Positions 1-10,015 of a stretch of DNA of 64,000 bases are shown here, piece after piece. The DNA is from Rubrivivax sp. (GTDB lineage Bacteria; Pseudomonadota; Gammaproteobacteria; Burkholderiales; Burkholderiaceae_C), in contig JADCGQ010000040.1 of the NCBI GenBank assembly GCA_020248945.1, forward strand, positions 1 through 64,000, in the 5' to 3' direction. Positions within the stretch are counted from its first letter, which is position 1; each line of letters begins with the position of its first letter. Under the pieces are notes generated by a model that was not told where the DNA came from, searched no databases, and saw only the letters and a list, made by a program, of their open reading frames with translations. The translations under genes were made by a program, and so were the position numbers.

Positions 1-132
1 ATGCCGGGGCAATTAAGTTCTACGACTTGGCGCGCACTACACTAGCAACTGCCTCGCAGTCCGTCGCGAGCCCAGGCTGCAGTCGCGGACATGACCTCCT
101 GCGGAGGCTTGGCCTGCACCCCGCTGTAAACG

Positions 133-210
133 GTAAGCGTCCGGCGAACTCATCTTTAGTCCGCCCTGAAAAACCCGACTGGAGCGCTACACCGTAAGCG
201 TTCTGCGAGC
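133..210 (+). repeat. Two IS66 terminal-repeat-like motifs in direct orientation
   Basis: GTAAGCGTCCGGCGAACTCA begins at 133 and GTAAGCGTTCTGCGAGCCCA begins at 194. Over 22 aligned bases they share the first eight and 16 in total. The first is the expected outer terminus of an IS66-type element. The second may be a subterminal transposase site or the end of another, nested remnant. Bases 1-132 before them show no recognisable gene. Confidence 0.5.
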
Positions 211-273
211 CCAACTTGACCTGAGGCCGCGCGGCGATGACGATCAAGTCCAGTTAACTCATGGCTGGACACG

Positions 274-618
274 ATGGAGACGGAGAACAGTCGCAAGCGC
301 CGGCGCCACGGCGCGGAGTTGAAGGCGCTGATCCTGGCCGAGTGCGCTGTGCCCGGCGCTTCGGTGGCCAACGTGGCGATGGCGCACGCGATCAACGCCA
401 ACATTGTGCACGGCTGGCGGAAACTGGCACGCGAGGCCGGTGCAGTGAGCGGATCGCAGCAACTCGTGCCCATGGCCGTCGCGCCGACCGTGGATCAGTC
501 GGCAGGCAAACGCTCCCTCGAACTTGAGCTGCGCCGCGGCGGCATCACGGTGAAGCCGAGCTGGCTGATGAGCGCTGCGATGGACCTGTCCGGCTGGATG
601 TGCGAGTTGCTTTGGTGA
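274..618 (+). CDS. tnpA: IS66-family accessory protein TnpA
   Basis: The 114-residue product matches the small TnpA (OrfA) of IS66 elements. It has a basic helix-turn-helix N-terminus (RRRHGAELKALILAEC, then a segment ending NIVHGWRKL) that resembles IS3/IS66 OrfA DNA-binding domains. It ends with the family-typical strand LELRRGGITVKPSW. In IS66, TnpA and TnpB assist the TnpC transposase. The stop overlaps a GTG start for tnpB, as is usual in these elements. Full length and intact, but without TnpC it has no partner here and is probably a relic. Confidence 0.8.
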   Translation: METENSRKRRRHGAELKALILAECAVPGASVANVAMAHAINANIVHGWRKLAREAGAVSGSQQLVPMAVAPTVDQSAGKRSLELELRRGGITVKPSWLMSAAMDLSGWMCELLW

Positions 619-803
619 TCAAGCTCGAGGCGGTGTGGCTGGCTGTGGAGCCAATGGACATGCGTGCTGGCACCTAAGCAGCTCTGGCGCGTGTGGTCAC
701 GGTGTTCGGCGCCGCCAGACCGCACCACGCGTGTTTGTTCTCCAACCGTCGCGCTAACCGCATGAAGGTGCCCATGCATGACGACATCGGCCTGTGGCTG
801 TGG
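615..803 (+). pseudogene. tnpB: IS66-family TnpB, interrupted and 3'-truncated
   Basis: Translation from the GTG at 615 gives the IS66 TnpB start (AVWLAVEPMDMRAGT), then an in-frame TAA at 675-677. The same frame continues with VFGAARPHHACLFSNRRANR and MKVPMHDDIGLWL, the TnpB core, before similarity stops near 800. The lesion is therefore a nonsense change plus loss of the 3' half, not a frameshift. Intact IS66 TnpB proteins are about 115 residues; only about 60 codons remain. Confidence 0.75.
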
Positions 804-2486
804 CTGCCGGTGGGGGGCGATGTGGTGGCTGTCCCTCAAGCGGCCGGGCTTGGCGGGGCTGCTCGGGCGCGGCGTGGCGGTGGTGGCGGCGGTGGAGTTC
901 GCGCAGCTGTTCGTGCTGTCGCGCGTGACCGACCTCACCGACGTGTTCACCGGCAGCTTCGGTGTGGTGGCCGGTGCCGCGCTGGCGCGCTCGCTGCGGC
1001 GCTGGCGCCGCTGGCCCGAGCAGCGCCAGCGCGCGCTGCTGCACGGGGCGCTGGCGCTGTGGGCCGCCGGGGCGGTGGCGGTGCTGTGGGTGCCCTTCAA
1101 CTTCGAGCCCGCGCGCGGCAGCGCGGCCGCCTGGTGGGACGCCGTCTCGCGGCTGCCGTTTTCCACCTACCTGCAGCGCACCGAGTACGGCGCGCTGGCC
1201 GAGATCCTGCGCAAGCTGCTGGTCTTTCTGCCCGGCGGCCTGCTGCTGGCGCTGGCTGCGCGCGGGCCGGCGCCGGCGGCCGCGCCGCGCCTGCTGGCGC
1301 TGGGCGCGCTGGCTCTGCTGCTCGAGGCCGGGCAGGTGCTGCTGCCGGCCAAGGTGGCCGACCTCACGGATGCGGCACTCGGCCTGCTCGGCGGCTGGCT
1401 CGGCTGGCAGCTCGGGCGCGCGCTGGCCACCGCCGAGCCCGAGGCGCTGCGGCCCTCGGCGGCCACGCTGGCCTCGGCCCCGCGGCGGGCGCGCTCGGCG
1501 CGCGGGGCCGATCCGGCCCAGGTGAAGCTGCCGGGCTGGCGCAGCACGCTGCTGGTCGTGGCCGTGCTGGCCTTGGCGCTGTGGCTGCTGGCCCGGCTGC
1601 CCGGCGTGCCCTACAACGTGGCCAAGCTGATGCCGGCCGGCCCCGCCGGCGCGGTGTCGGCCCTGGGCGTGGCATTGGCACTGACCTGGATGCTCGTCGC
1701 GCCCCTGCTGCTGCTGCCGGCGCGGCGGCGGGGCTGGCGCCTGGCGTTCCCGCTGCTGCTGCTGGGCCACGCGCTGCTGACCTTTGCCGCGCTGCGGCTG
1801 GCGGTGCCCTTGCCGATGCTGCACAAGGTGGTGGGCTCGCCGGTGCTCGGGCTCGGCGGGCTCTCGGTGCTCGAAGACGCCGGCCGCTACCTGGCGCTGC
1901 ACGCGGTCGTGATGCTGCCGCTGCTGGGCGCCGTGTGGCTGGTGCGCGTGGTGACGGCGCCGCGGGCCGTGGCCGATCTGCTGTGGTGGGCGGCCTGCTC
2001 GGTGCTGCTCTTCGTGCCCGTGCATGCGGTGGTGGTGTGGGGCGCCGGCACCGACAACCTGGTGGAGCTGATGCGGGGCGGCGGCAGCGTGGCCAGCAGC
2101 CTGCTGCTGGGCGCCGGCTGGGGCGCGCTGGCCACGGCCGGCGTGGCGCTGGCGGCAGCGCTGGCGGCCGGCAGCGGCCCCGCTGGCGAGCCGGCGCCCT
2201 GGCGCCGCACGCCCCTGCTGCTGCTCGCGGCCCTGGCCCTGCCGGCGGCGCCCGCGCTGCTGGTGGCCGGGCTGGAACCTTCGGTCTACAAGTACGGCCA
2301 GTTCTTTTCAGCCGCGCAGTTCTTGCTGAGCGCGGGCCGCGATGCCTACGCCCAGGGCCCCGAGCTGGTGCTGCGGGCTGCCGTGGCGCTGTCTGGCGTG
2401 GTGCTGCTGGTGGCGCTGATGCAGTGGCCGGGCTGGCGCGCGCTGGCGCAGGCCGCAGTGGCCGAGCCGCGGCGAGCGGGCCTGCC

Positions 2487-3452
<966 letters not shown>

Positions 3453-3529
3453 TGTCGTCCTCCTGGGTGGCCATCGTAGCCGCCGCAGGGCCTCGCGGCC
3501 GGCTCCCGGGCGGGCCGGGCGTGGCTCGG

Positions 3530-3535
3530 TAGAAT
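3530..3535 (+). promoter_or_regulatory. Candidate -10 box (TAGAAT) for yajC-secD-secF
   Basis: TAGAAT lies 60 bp before the yajC start in the divergent intergenic region. The same hexamer precedes pgk and fba in this window. No convincing -35 hexamer is visible. Confidence 0.35.
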
Positions 3536-3595
3536 CGCCGGTTCCCTTCGCCACCCACAGGCCAGCCGTGCGCCTCGCACGCGGCCCGAACTGCC

Positions 3596-3931
3596 GTGTT
3601 CATTTCCAACGCCTTCGCCCAGGCCGCCCCGGCCGCCGCCGCTTCCGGCACCGACACCCTCTTCAGCCTGCTGCCGCTGGTGCTGATGTTCGTGGTGCTG
3701 TACTTCATCATGATCCGGCCGCAGATGAAGAAGCAGAAGGAGCACAAGGCCATGATCGAAGCCCTGGCCAAGGGCGACGAGGTCGTCATCGCCGGTGGCG
3801 TGATGGGCCGCATCGCCAAGCTCGGCGACAGCTACCTGCACGTCGAGGTCTCCAGCGGCGTGGAGTTGCAGGTGCAGCGCGGCGCCATCATCCAGGTGCT
3901 GCCCAAGGGCACGTACTCGCCCGTCAAGTGA
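3596..3931 (+). CDS. yajC: YajC, accessory subunit of the Sec translocase
   Basis: The 111-residue protein has the usual YajC plan: a short N-terminus (FISNAFAQA), one membrane helix (about residues 25-43, [19 protein letters not shown]), then a basic cytoplasmic domain with [15 protein letters not shown]. YajC associates with SecD and SecF at the inner membrane in protein export. The start is GTG, fixed by the conserved FISNAFAQ beginning. It is the first gene of the yajC-secD-secF cluster, followed 82 bp later by secD. Confidence 0.95.
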   Translation: MFISNAFAQAAPAAAASGTDTLFSLLPLVLMFVVLYFIMIRPQMKKQKEHKAMIEALAKGDEVVIAGGVMGRIAKLGDSYLHVEVSSGVELQVQRGAIIQVLPKGTYSPVK

Positions 3932-4013
3932 ACCCGGTGCCGGGCAGGCCCTGCAGGCCCGGCGCTGAGCTTGCTCCCGACCGCGCTTGCTGGCTGCGGC
4001 CAAGGAATCGTCC

Positions 4014-5894
4014 ATGAACCGCTATCCCTGGTGGAAGTACGCGATCCTCGCGGCCACGCTGCTGATCGGCCTGCTCTACACCGCTCCCAACTTCTTCGGC
4101 GAGGCGCCTGCGGTGCAGGTGTCTTCGGGCAAGAGCACCGTCAAGGTCGACGCCACCACGCTGGAGCGGGTGCAGTCGGCACTCGCGAGCGCCGGATTCA
4201 AGCCCGATCTGGTGCAGATCGAAGGCACCTCGGTGCGTGCGCGCTTCGCCGACACCGACACGCAGTTCAAGGCCAAGGACGTCATCTCCAAGGCGCTGAA
4301 CCCCGACCCGAGCGACGAGCGCTTCATCGTGGCGCTGAACCTGGTGTCGCGCACACCCGAGTGGATGGTGAGCCTGCGCGCGCTGCCCATGTACCTGGGC
4401 CTCGATCTGCGCGGCGGCGTGCACTTCCTGATGCAGGTGGACATGCGCGCCGCGCTGCGCCAGCAGATCGACAGCTACGCCAGCGACACGCGCAACGCGC
4501 TGCGCGAAAAGCGCATCCGCTTCGCCGGCATCACGCGCGAGTCCGACGGCCTGACGGTGGCCCTGCCCGATCCCTCGGTGGCCGCCACCGCGCGCGACCT
4601 GCTGGCCGACCGCATGACGGCGGTGCAGTGGACGGTGCAGACCACGCCTGACGGCACCCGCCTGGTGGGCCGCCTGCAGCCGCAGGCCGTGGCCGAGATC
4701 CAGAAGCAGGCGCTCTCGCAGAACATCGAGACGCTGCACAAGCGCGTCAACGAGCTCGGCGTGGCCGAACCCGTGATCCAGCAGCAGGGCCTCGACCGCG
4801 TGGTCGTGCAGCTGCCCGGCGTGCAGGACACGGCGCGCGCCAAGACCATCATCGGCCGCACCGCGACGCTGCAGATCCGCCTCGTCGAGACCGACGTCTC
4901 CTCGGCTGCCGAAACCGTGCCCGAGCGCCTGGGCGCCGGCGAGACCATGCCGCGCACGGTGGGCCTCAAGCGCGACGTCATCGCCACCGGCGAGCAGCTG
5001 GTGCAGGCCAGCGCCACCATCGACCGCGACCAGCGCCCGGCCGTGAGCGTGCGCCTGAACGACGTCGCCGGCCGTGCCATGCGGCAGGTCACGCGCGAGA
5101 ACCTCGGCAAGCCGATGGCCATCGTGCTGTACGAAAAGGGCAAGGGCGAGGCCATCTCGGTGGCCACGATCCAGGGCGAGTTCGGCAACGAGTTCCAGAT
5201 CACCGGCAACTTCACCTCGCAGGAAACCGCCGACATGGCGCTGCTCACGCGCGCCGGCGCGCTGGCCGCGCCGATGGAGGTGATCGAAGAGCGCACGATC
5301 GGCCCGAGCCTGGGCGCCGAGAACATCGGCAAGGGCTTCAACAGCGTGCTGTGGGGCTTCATCGCGATCGCGGTGTTCATGTGCGCCTACTACATGCTGT
5401 TCGGGGTGTTCAGCAGCATCGCGCTGGCCTTCAACCTGCTGTGCCTGCTGGCGCTGCTGAGCATGCTGCAGTTGACGCTCACCTTGCCCGGCATCGCCGC
5501 CATCGCGCTGACGCTGGGCATGGCCATCGACGCCAACGTGCTGATCAACGAGCGCGTGCGCGAAGAGCTGCGAGCGGGCCTGGCGCCACAGCAGGCCATT
5601 CACAAGGGCTACGAGGCCGCCTGGGGCACCATCCTCGACAGCAACGTCACGACGCTGATCGCGGGCATCGCGCTGCTGGCGTTTGGCTCCGGCCCGGTGC
5701 GCGGCTTCGCGGTGGTGCATTGCCTGGGCATCCTGACCAGCATGTTCTCGGCGGTGATGTTCTCGCGCGGCCTGGTCAACCTCTGGTACGGCGGCAAGAA
5801 GCGCTTGAAATCGGTGTCGATCGGCCAGGTCTGGATGAGCGGCGAGGCGCGGCCCGCGCTCGACGACGCCAAGCTCGACGACGCCAAGTCCTGA
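4014..5894 (+). CDS. secD: Protein translocase subunit SecD
   Basis: The 626-residue inner-membrane protein works with SecF to pull exported proteins out of SecYEG using the proton-motive force. Visible are the N-terminal helix (WWKYAILAATLLIGLLYTAP), the conserved LGLDLRGGVHFLMQVD, a large periplasmic domain, and a C-terminal block of membrane helices including GMAIDANVLINERVREEL, the RND-type signature with the functional Asp. ATG at 4014 is preferred over the in-frame ATG at 3987 because MNRYPWWKY is the conserved start and an AAGGAA lies just upstream. Confidence 0.97.
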   Translation: MNRYPWWKYAILAATLLIGLLYTAPNFFGEAPAVQVSSGKSTVKVDATTLERVQSALASAGFKPDLVQIEGTSVRARFADTDTQFKAKDVISKALNPDPSDERFIVALNLVSRTPEWMVSLRALPMYLGLDLRGGVHFLMQVDMRAALRQQIDSYASDTRNALREKRIRFAGITRESDGLTVALPDPSVAATARDLLADRMTAVQWTVQTTPDGTRLVGRLQPQAVAEIQKQALSQNIETLHKRVNELGVAEPVIQQQGLDRVVVQLPGVQDTARAKTIIGRTATLQIRLVETDVSSAAETVPERLGAGETMPRTVGLKRDVIATGEQLVQASATIDRDQRPAVSVRLNDVAGRAMRQVTRENLGKPMAIVLYEKGKGEAISVATIQGEFGNEFQITGNFTSQETADMALLTRAGALAAPMEVIEERTIGPSLGAENIGKGFNSVLWGFIAIAVFMCAYYMLFGVFSSIALAFNLLCLLALLSMLQLTLTLPGIAAIALTLGMAIDANVLINERVREELRAGLAPQQAIHKGYEAAWGTILDSNVTTLIAGIALLAFGSGPVRGFAVVHCLGILTSMFSAVMFSRGLVNLWYGGKKRLKSVSIGQVWMSGEARPALDDAKLDDAKS

Positions 5895-5910
5895 AGCGGG
5901 AGACGCACAC

Positions 5911-6957
5911 ATGGAATTCTTCCGCATCAAGAATGACATCCCGTTCATGCGCCACGTGCTGGTGCTGAACGCGATCTCGTTCATCACCTTCGGCCTGGCG
6001 GTGTTCTTCATCATCACCAAGGGCCTGAATCCGTCGATCGAGTTCACCGGCGGCACGCTGGTGGAGGTGGAGTACGCCAGCACGGCCGACATCAACCGCA
6101 CGCGCGGCACGGTCGAGCAACTGGGCTTCGGCGAGGTGCAGGTGCAGAAGTTCGGCACCAGCCGCGACGTGCTGATCCGCCTGCCGGTGCGCGGCGACAT
6201 GAAGCAGGACCAGGTGTCGACGCTGGTCTTCGACACGCTGTGCAAGGCCGAGCAGGCCACGGTGGGCACCAAGCAGTACACCACGCCACAGGGCGAGCAG
6301 GTCAGCCGGCCGGCGTGCAGCAAGGCCGACCCCAATGGCCGCGAAATCGAGCCGCTGAAGCTGACGCGAACCGAGTTCGTCGGCCCGAGCGTGGGCGAAG
6401 AGCTCTACACCAACGGCGCGCTGGCGCTGGGCGTCACCATCCTGGGCATCATGGCCTACTTGGCGATGCGCTTCGAGTGGAAGTTCGCGGTGGCGGGCAT
6501 CGTGGCCAACCTGCACGACGTGGTCATCATCCTGGGCTTCTTCGCCTTTTTTCAGTGGGAATTTTCACTCGCGGTGCTGGCGGCCATCCTGGCGGTGCTG
6601 GGTTATTCGGTGAACGAGTCGGTCGTCATCTTCGACCGCATCCGCGAGAGCTTCCGGCGCTACCGCAAGCTCGACACGCCGCAGACCATCGACCGCGCCA
6701 TCACCAGCACCATCAGCCGCACCGTCATCACCCACGGCAGTACGCAGATGATGGTGTTGAGCATGCTGATCTTCGGCGGACCGACGCTGCACCACTTCTC
6801 GGTGGCGCTCACCATCGGCATCCTGTTCGGCATCTACTCGTCCATCTTCGTGGCCGCCGGCATCGCGATGTGGCTGGGCGCCAAGCGCGAAGACCTCGTG
6901 AAGCTAGGGAACAAGGACCACGACCCGAACGACCCCAACGCAGGGGCCGTGGTGTAG
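5911..6957 (+). CDS. secF: Protein translocase subunit SecF
   Basis: The 348-residue partner of SecD starts 16 bp after secD. It shows the first helix (LVLNAISFITFGLAVFFII), the IEFTGGTLVEVEY motif of the periplasmic domain, and five further helices including VLGYSVNESVVIFDRIRE, the SecF signature. A loop of about 40 residues (near residues 108-145, with TTPQGEQVSRPAC) is longer than in Escherichia coli SecF and is common in betaproteobacteria. With SecD and YajC it forms the SecDF-YajC complex. Confidence 0.97.
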   Translation: MEFFRIKNDIPFMRHVLVLNAISFITFGLAVFFIITKGLNPSIEFTGGTLVEVEYASTADINRTRGTVEQLGFGEVQVQKFGTSRDVLIRLPVRGDMKQDQVSTLVFDTLCKAEQATVGTKQYTTPQGEQVSRPACSKADPNGREIEPLKLTRTEFVGPSVGEELYTNGALALGVTILGIMAYLAMRFEWKFAVAGIVANLHDVVIILGFFAFFQWEFSLAVLAAILAVLGYSVNESVVIFDRIRESFRRYRKLDTPQTIDRAITSTISRTVITHGSTQMMVLSMLIFGGPTLHHFSVALTIGILFGIYSSIFVAAGIAMWLGAKREDLVKLGNKDHDPNDPNAGAVV

Positions 6958-6974
6958 AGTGAACTGCTCCACGT

Positions 6975-9389
6975 TTGCCTAGCAAAAAGCCTCTTCCTCC
7001 CATGGCCCTTGCCGCCTCGCCCGACTCCCTGGCCGGACAGGCGCGACGGCTCTACACCGAAGAGCTGGTCAAGGGCCTGACGCACGTGGTGCAGGCCACG
7101 ATGGACCAGTCCCGCGTGCTGCTCGACAAGCCGTCCGAGCACGGCACGATGATGCGGCGGCGCGATCTGGTGCAGGCCCTGATGAAGGGCGCCCAGGGCT
7201 GGCACCGCGGCATGGTGGCCGGCCTGCGCCGGGTGCTCACGCAGGGTGCCACGGCCTCGCGTCCCTACGACCTGCCGCCGCCCGGCGGCCGTGAGACGCT
7301 GACGCTGGTGCCCGACGACACCATCGAGCTCGAGATCGTCACCTCGCGCCTGGCGCTGGCCGTGATGGACCGCGCCAGCTGGGAGTTCGCCGACCTGCGC
7401 TCGCGCGTGGCCCACCTCGAGGGCCGCACCGAGCTCGAGCCGCACGACATGCTGCGCGCCCACGTGCTGGCGCGCATCGTCTTCGACGCCTGGCGCGGCG
7501 CCGGCCTCAACCTCGAAGGCTGGCGCGAGGTGCAGGCCACGCTGCACGAAGAGCTCGCCGGCCTCGTCGAGGAGTCCTACCACGAGACGAACCGCTGGCT
7601 GATGGAGCAGAAGGTGCTCCCCGAGGTCGATCTGCGGCCCTTCATCCGCCGCTCGCGCACGCACCCGAACACGCAGATGGGGTTCGGGGGCTGGTCGCCG
7701 AGCGCTGCAGGCGACGGCAACTCGGCCTCGATGGGCTTGGGTGCGCCGTCCGAGTACCCCAGCTCCGCGGGCTTTGCCAACGCCGGCCGCGGCCCGGGGG
7801 GCTGGACGGGCGGTGGCGGTGGTGGTGGCGGCCGCCACGTCGGCGAAGAAACGCGCCTGATGACCCGCGCCGCGCCGCTGGCGCGCAGCCGCGAGCACGC
7901 CGAGGCCGTGCTGGGCCGCCTGAACCGCCTGATCGGCCGCCACGTGCCGAGCTTTTCGGCCAGCACGCGCAACTCGGAGCTCGAGCGGCCGGCGCATGCG
8001 ATGTCGCCAGCCCTGGCGCGGGCCATCGACACGGCCGAGAAGGGCATCCGCCAGCGCGTGTCGCCGTCCACGCAGCGCGGCGAGTCGTTGGTCACGACGC
8101 CGGTGCTCCTGGATGAGCTGCACCACCGCAAGCAGGCGCTCAAGAAGGCCGCCGCCACGCCCGAGGAACGCGCCACCATCGAGATCGTGGCGCTGTTGTT
8201 CCAGAGCATCCTCACCGAAGACCGCATCCCGCCGGCCGTGCGCGTGTGGTTTGCGCGGCTGCAGATGCCGGTGCTGCGGGTGGCAGTGTCCGAGCCCGAC
8301 TTCTTCGCCACCATCGACCACCCCGCGCGCCGCCTGATCGACCGCATGGGCGCCTGCGTGATGGGCTTCGACAGTGGCGCCGCCGGCGTGAACGAGGCGC
8401 TCAAGAGGGAAGTCAAGCGTATCGTGCAGGTCGTCGAGGCCTACCCCGACACCGGGCGCCGCGTCTTCCAGACCGTGCTGATCGAGTTCGAGAAGTTCCT
8501 GGAGCACTACTTCAAGAACGAGAACGAAATGACCAAGCGCGGCGTCTCGCTGGCCCAGCAGGTCGAGCAGCGCGAGACGATGGCCATCCAGTACACCATC
8601 GAGCTGCGCCGCATGCTCAACGAGGTGCCGGTGCAGGAGGGCGTGCGCCAGTTCCTGTTCCATGTCTGGGCCGACGTGCTGGCCACTGCCGGCATGCGCC
8701 ATGGCGCGCAGGGCGAGCAGACCAAGGCCATGAAGCGCGCCGCGGCCGACCTGATCTGGAGCGCGAGCGCGAAGGTCACGCGCGAAGAGCGCGCCGAGGT
8801 CATCCGCCGGCTGCCGCTGCTGCTGAAGAGCCTGCGCGAAGGCATGGCCAACGCCAGCATGGACCAGGCCAAGCAGGACGAACACATCCAGCAGCTCAAC
8901 AACTCGCTGGCGGCGGCCTTCACGGCCAAGGCGGCCGTCATCCCCGACGACCGCCTGCGCGAGCTGATGGAGCAGCTCGAGACGCTCGAGGAACTGCTGC
9001 CCGACGCGGCCGACGTGGAGATCGACGAGAGCATGGTGCTCGATCTGTCGGGTCACCAGAGCAGCGAGCTCGAGGTGGTGCTCGAAGGCGGCAGCATGCC
9101 GACGCCGGCGATGGTGGCCTGGGCGCGCGAGTTGATGGTGGGCAGCTGGTACATGCTCGACCGCGGCGGCCACACCGAGCCGGTGCAGCTGAGCTGGCAC
9201 GGCCTGCGCAAGCAGCTCAGCCTGTTCGTCACGCCACAAGGCCGCTGCGTGCTGTTCCAGCAGCATCGGCTGGCGAGCTACCTGCAGGCCGGGCTGATCG
9301 TGCCGGCGCAGGATGAAGCGCTCACCGTGCGCGCCACGCGCAGCGCGCTGGCCAAGCTGGATGTCGACGCGTCGCGCCTCTTGTCGTAA
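6975..9389 (+). CDS. DUF1631-family protein of unknown function
   Basis: The protein of about 800 residues matches the DUF1631 family, found in beta- and gammaproteobacteria and sometimes labelled thymidine phosphorylase without evidence. It looks soluble and mostly helical, with no signal peptide. Conserved stretches are RHVPSFSASTRNSELERPAH, LDELHHRKQALKKA, FARLQMPVLRVAVSEPDFF and HPARRLIDRMG. A run of eight glycines near residue 280 links the N-terminal and central parts. The C-terminus has a small beta-rich domain (ELMVGSWYMLDRGGHTEPVQ) resembling PilZ-like folds; this last point is a guess. The start is TTG at 6975 or ATG at 7002. Confidence 0.8.
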   Translation: MPSKKPLPPMALAASPDSLAGQARRLYTEELVKGLTHVVQATMDQSRVLLDKPSEHGTMMRRRDLVQALMKGAQGWHRGMVAGLRRVLTQGATASRPYDLPPPGGRETLTLVPDDTIELEIVTSRLALAVMDRASWEFADLRSRVAHLEGRTELEPHDMLRAHVLARIVFDAWRGAGLNLEGWREVQATLHEELAGLVEESYHETNRWLMEQKVLPEVDLRPFIRRSRTHPNTQMGFGGWSPSAAGDGNSASMGLGAPSEYPSSAGFANAGRGPGGWTGGGGGGGGRHVGEETRLMTRAAPLARSREHAEAVLGRLNRLIGRHVPSFSASTRNSELERPAHAMSPALARAIDTAEKGIRQRVSPSTQRGESLVTTPVLLDELHHRKQALKKAAATPEERATIEIVALLFQSILTEDRIPPAVRVWFARLQMPVLRVAVSEPDFFATIDHPARRLIDRMGACVMGFDSGAAGVNEALKREVKRIVQVVEAYPDTGRRVFQTVLIEFEKFLEHYFKNENEMTKRGVSLAQQVEQRETMAIQYTIELRRMLNEVPVQEGVRQFLFHVWADVLATAGMRHGAQGEQTKAMKRAAADLIWSASAKVTREERAEVIRRLPLLLKSLREGMANASMDQAKQDEHIQQLNNSLAAAFTAKAAVIPDDRLRELMEQLETLEELLPDAADVEIDESMVLDLSGHQSSELEVVLEGGSMPTPAMVAWARELMVGSWYMLDRGGHTEPVQLSWHGLRKQLSLFVTPQGRCVLFQQHRLASYLQAGLIVPAQDEALTVRATRSALAKLDVDASRLLS

Positions 9390-9410
9390 GCGCCAGGCCA
9401 AGTGACATGC

Positions 9411-9484
9411 GTGGAACCGGCTTTGCCGGGCCGCTGCATGAGCCCCCTCGGGGGGTGGCGAGCGCTAGCGAGCCTGGGGGCTCA
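9411..9484 (-). repeat. Dispersed gene-end repeat, copy 1 (short form)
   Basis: First of four related copies (others at 23347, 26338 and 30033). Read on the minus strand it begins with the TGA stop of smg. It contains a C5/G6 palindrome and ends with the hairpin CCGGC-AAA-GCCGG. About 10 bp of the central GGCGGACGGC segment are missing compared with the other copies. It fills most of the 92 bp between convergent DUF1631 and smg genes and may act as a terminator. Confidence 0.8.
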
Positions 9485-9949
9485 ATGTATGACGCGGTCT
9501 TCGCTGTCGACGAACAGCTCGTCGAGCACCAGCGCGTCGGGCTCTTCGCCCAGGCTCCAGAACACCATCAGCACGATGATCTTCAGGTCGTCGAGTTCGA
9601 CACGGCCGTTGCCCACGGCCAGGGCGCGATCGATCACCATCTCGCGCATCGCCGGGGCCATGACGCCGGCGCTTTCGAGGAAGGCGATGAAGCCGATCGA
9701 TTCATCGCCCAGCACCTCGCGCTCGTGGGCGGTGTAGATGCGCACGCTGCCGGCCTGCGGCTGCAGCCGGGCGAGCTCTTCGGTGCCGCCTTCGGCGGTG
9801 TGCGCCAGGCCGTCGAGCCACTTCAGGGCGTCGTTGATCTCTTCGGCCTCGAAGCCGACGGCGCTGAGTTTGCGCGAGAGCTGCTTGGGCTCCGGGCAGG
9901 CGTCCGGGCGCCAATAGTTCTCGTAGAGATAGACCAGCACGTCGAACAT
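9482..9949 (-). CDS. smg: Smg protein (DUF494)
   Basis: The 155-residue protein is a full-length Smg/DUF494 member: MFDVLVYLYENYWRPDACP at the start, AVGFEAEEINDALKWLDGL in the middle, and REMVIDRALAVGNGRVELDDLKIIVLMVFWSLG near the end. The molecular role is not established. In many proteobacteria smg lies beside dprA and def, as here, and it has been discussed in relation to DNA processing. ATG at 9949 is preferred over the GTG three codons upstream. The TGA stop lies inside a dispersed repeat. Confidence 0.92.
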   Translation of the reverse strand: MFDVLVYLYENYWRPDACPEPKQLSRKLSAVGFEAEEINDALKWLDGLAHTAEGGTEELARLQPQAGSVRIYTAHEREVLGDESIGFIAFLESAGVMAPAMREMVIDRALAVGNGRVELDDLKIIVLMVFWSLGEEPDALVLDELFVDSEDRVIH

Positions 9950-10015
9950 GCGACCCACTATACCCGAGGGTCGGCTGCTGCGAAGGGCTGTCCGCGGCCC
10001 TCGCTCACCCAGTGA

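Larger units (their letters stand above)
133..812 (+). mobile_element. Decayed IS66-family insertion sequence (left end, tnpA, partial tnpB)
   Basis: The remnant starts at an IS66-like terminal sequence beginning GTAAGCGTCCGGCGAACT at 133. It carries an intact-looking tnpA (274-618) and a tnpB with a premature stop (615 to about 803). Homology to TnpB fades after residues GLWL near position 800. The third gene (tnpC transposase) and the right inverted repeat are absent, so the element cannot transpose by itself. Its right edge abuts vanZ-like coding sequence, which suggests a deletion or recombination between the IS and that gene. The right boundary is an estimate, good to about 20 bp. Confidence 0.75.

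Noticed and set aside
1..132. Possible gene end at the left edge
   Set aside because: Both strands are broken by stops or give short frames without similarity, and no RNA signature was seen.
7800..7830. GGT/GGC run in the DUF1631 gene, considered as a phase-variation tract
   Set aside because: It is a run of mixed glycine codons rather than a uniform short tandem repeat, and the reading frame is intact; it reads as a glycine linker.
3924..9401. 803- and 855-codon minus-strand frames opposite secD/secF and the DUF1631 gene
   Set aside because: Both are low-complexity shadows; the genes on the plus strand have clear family motifs.
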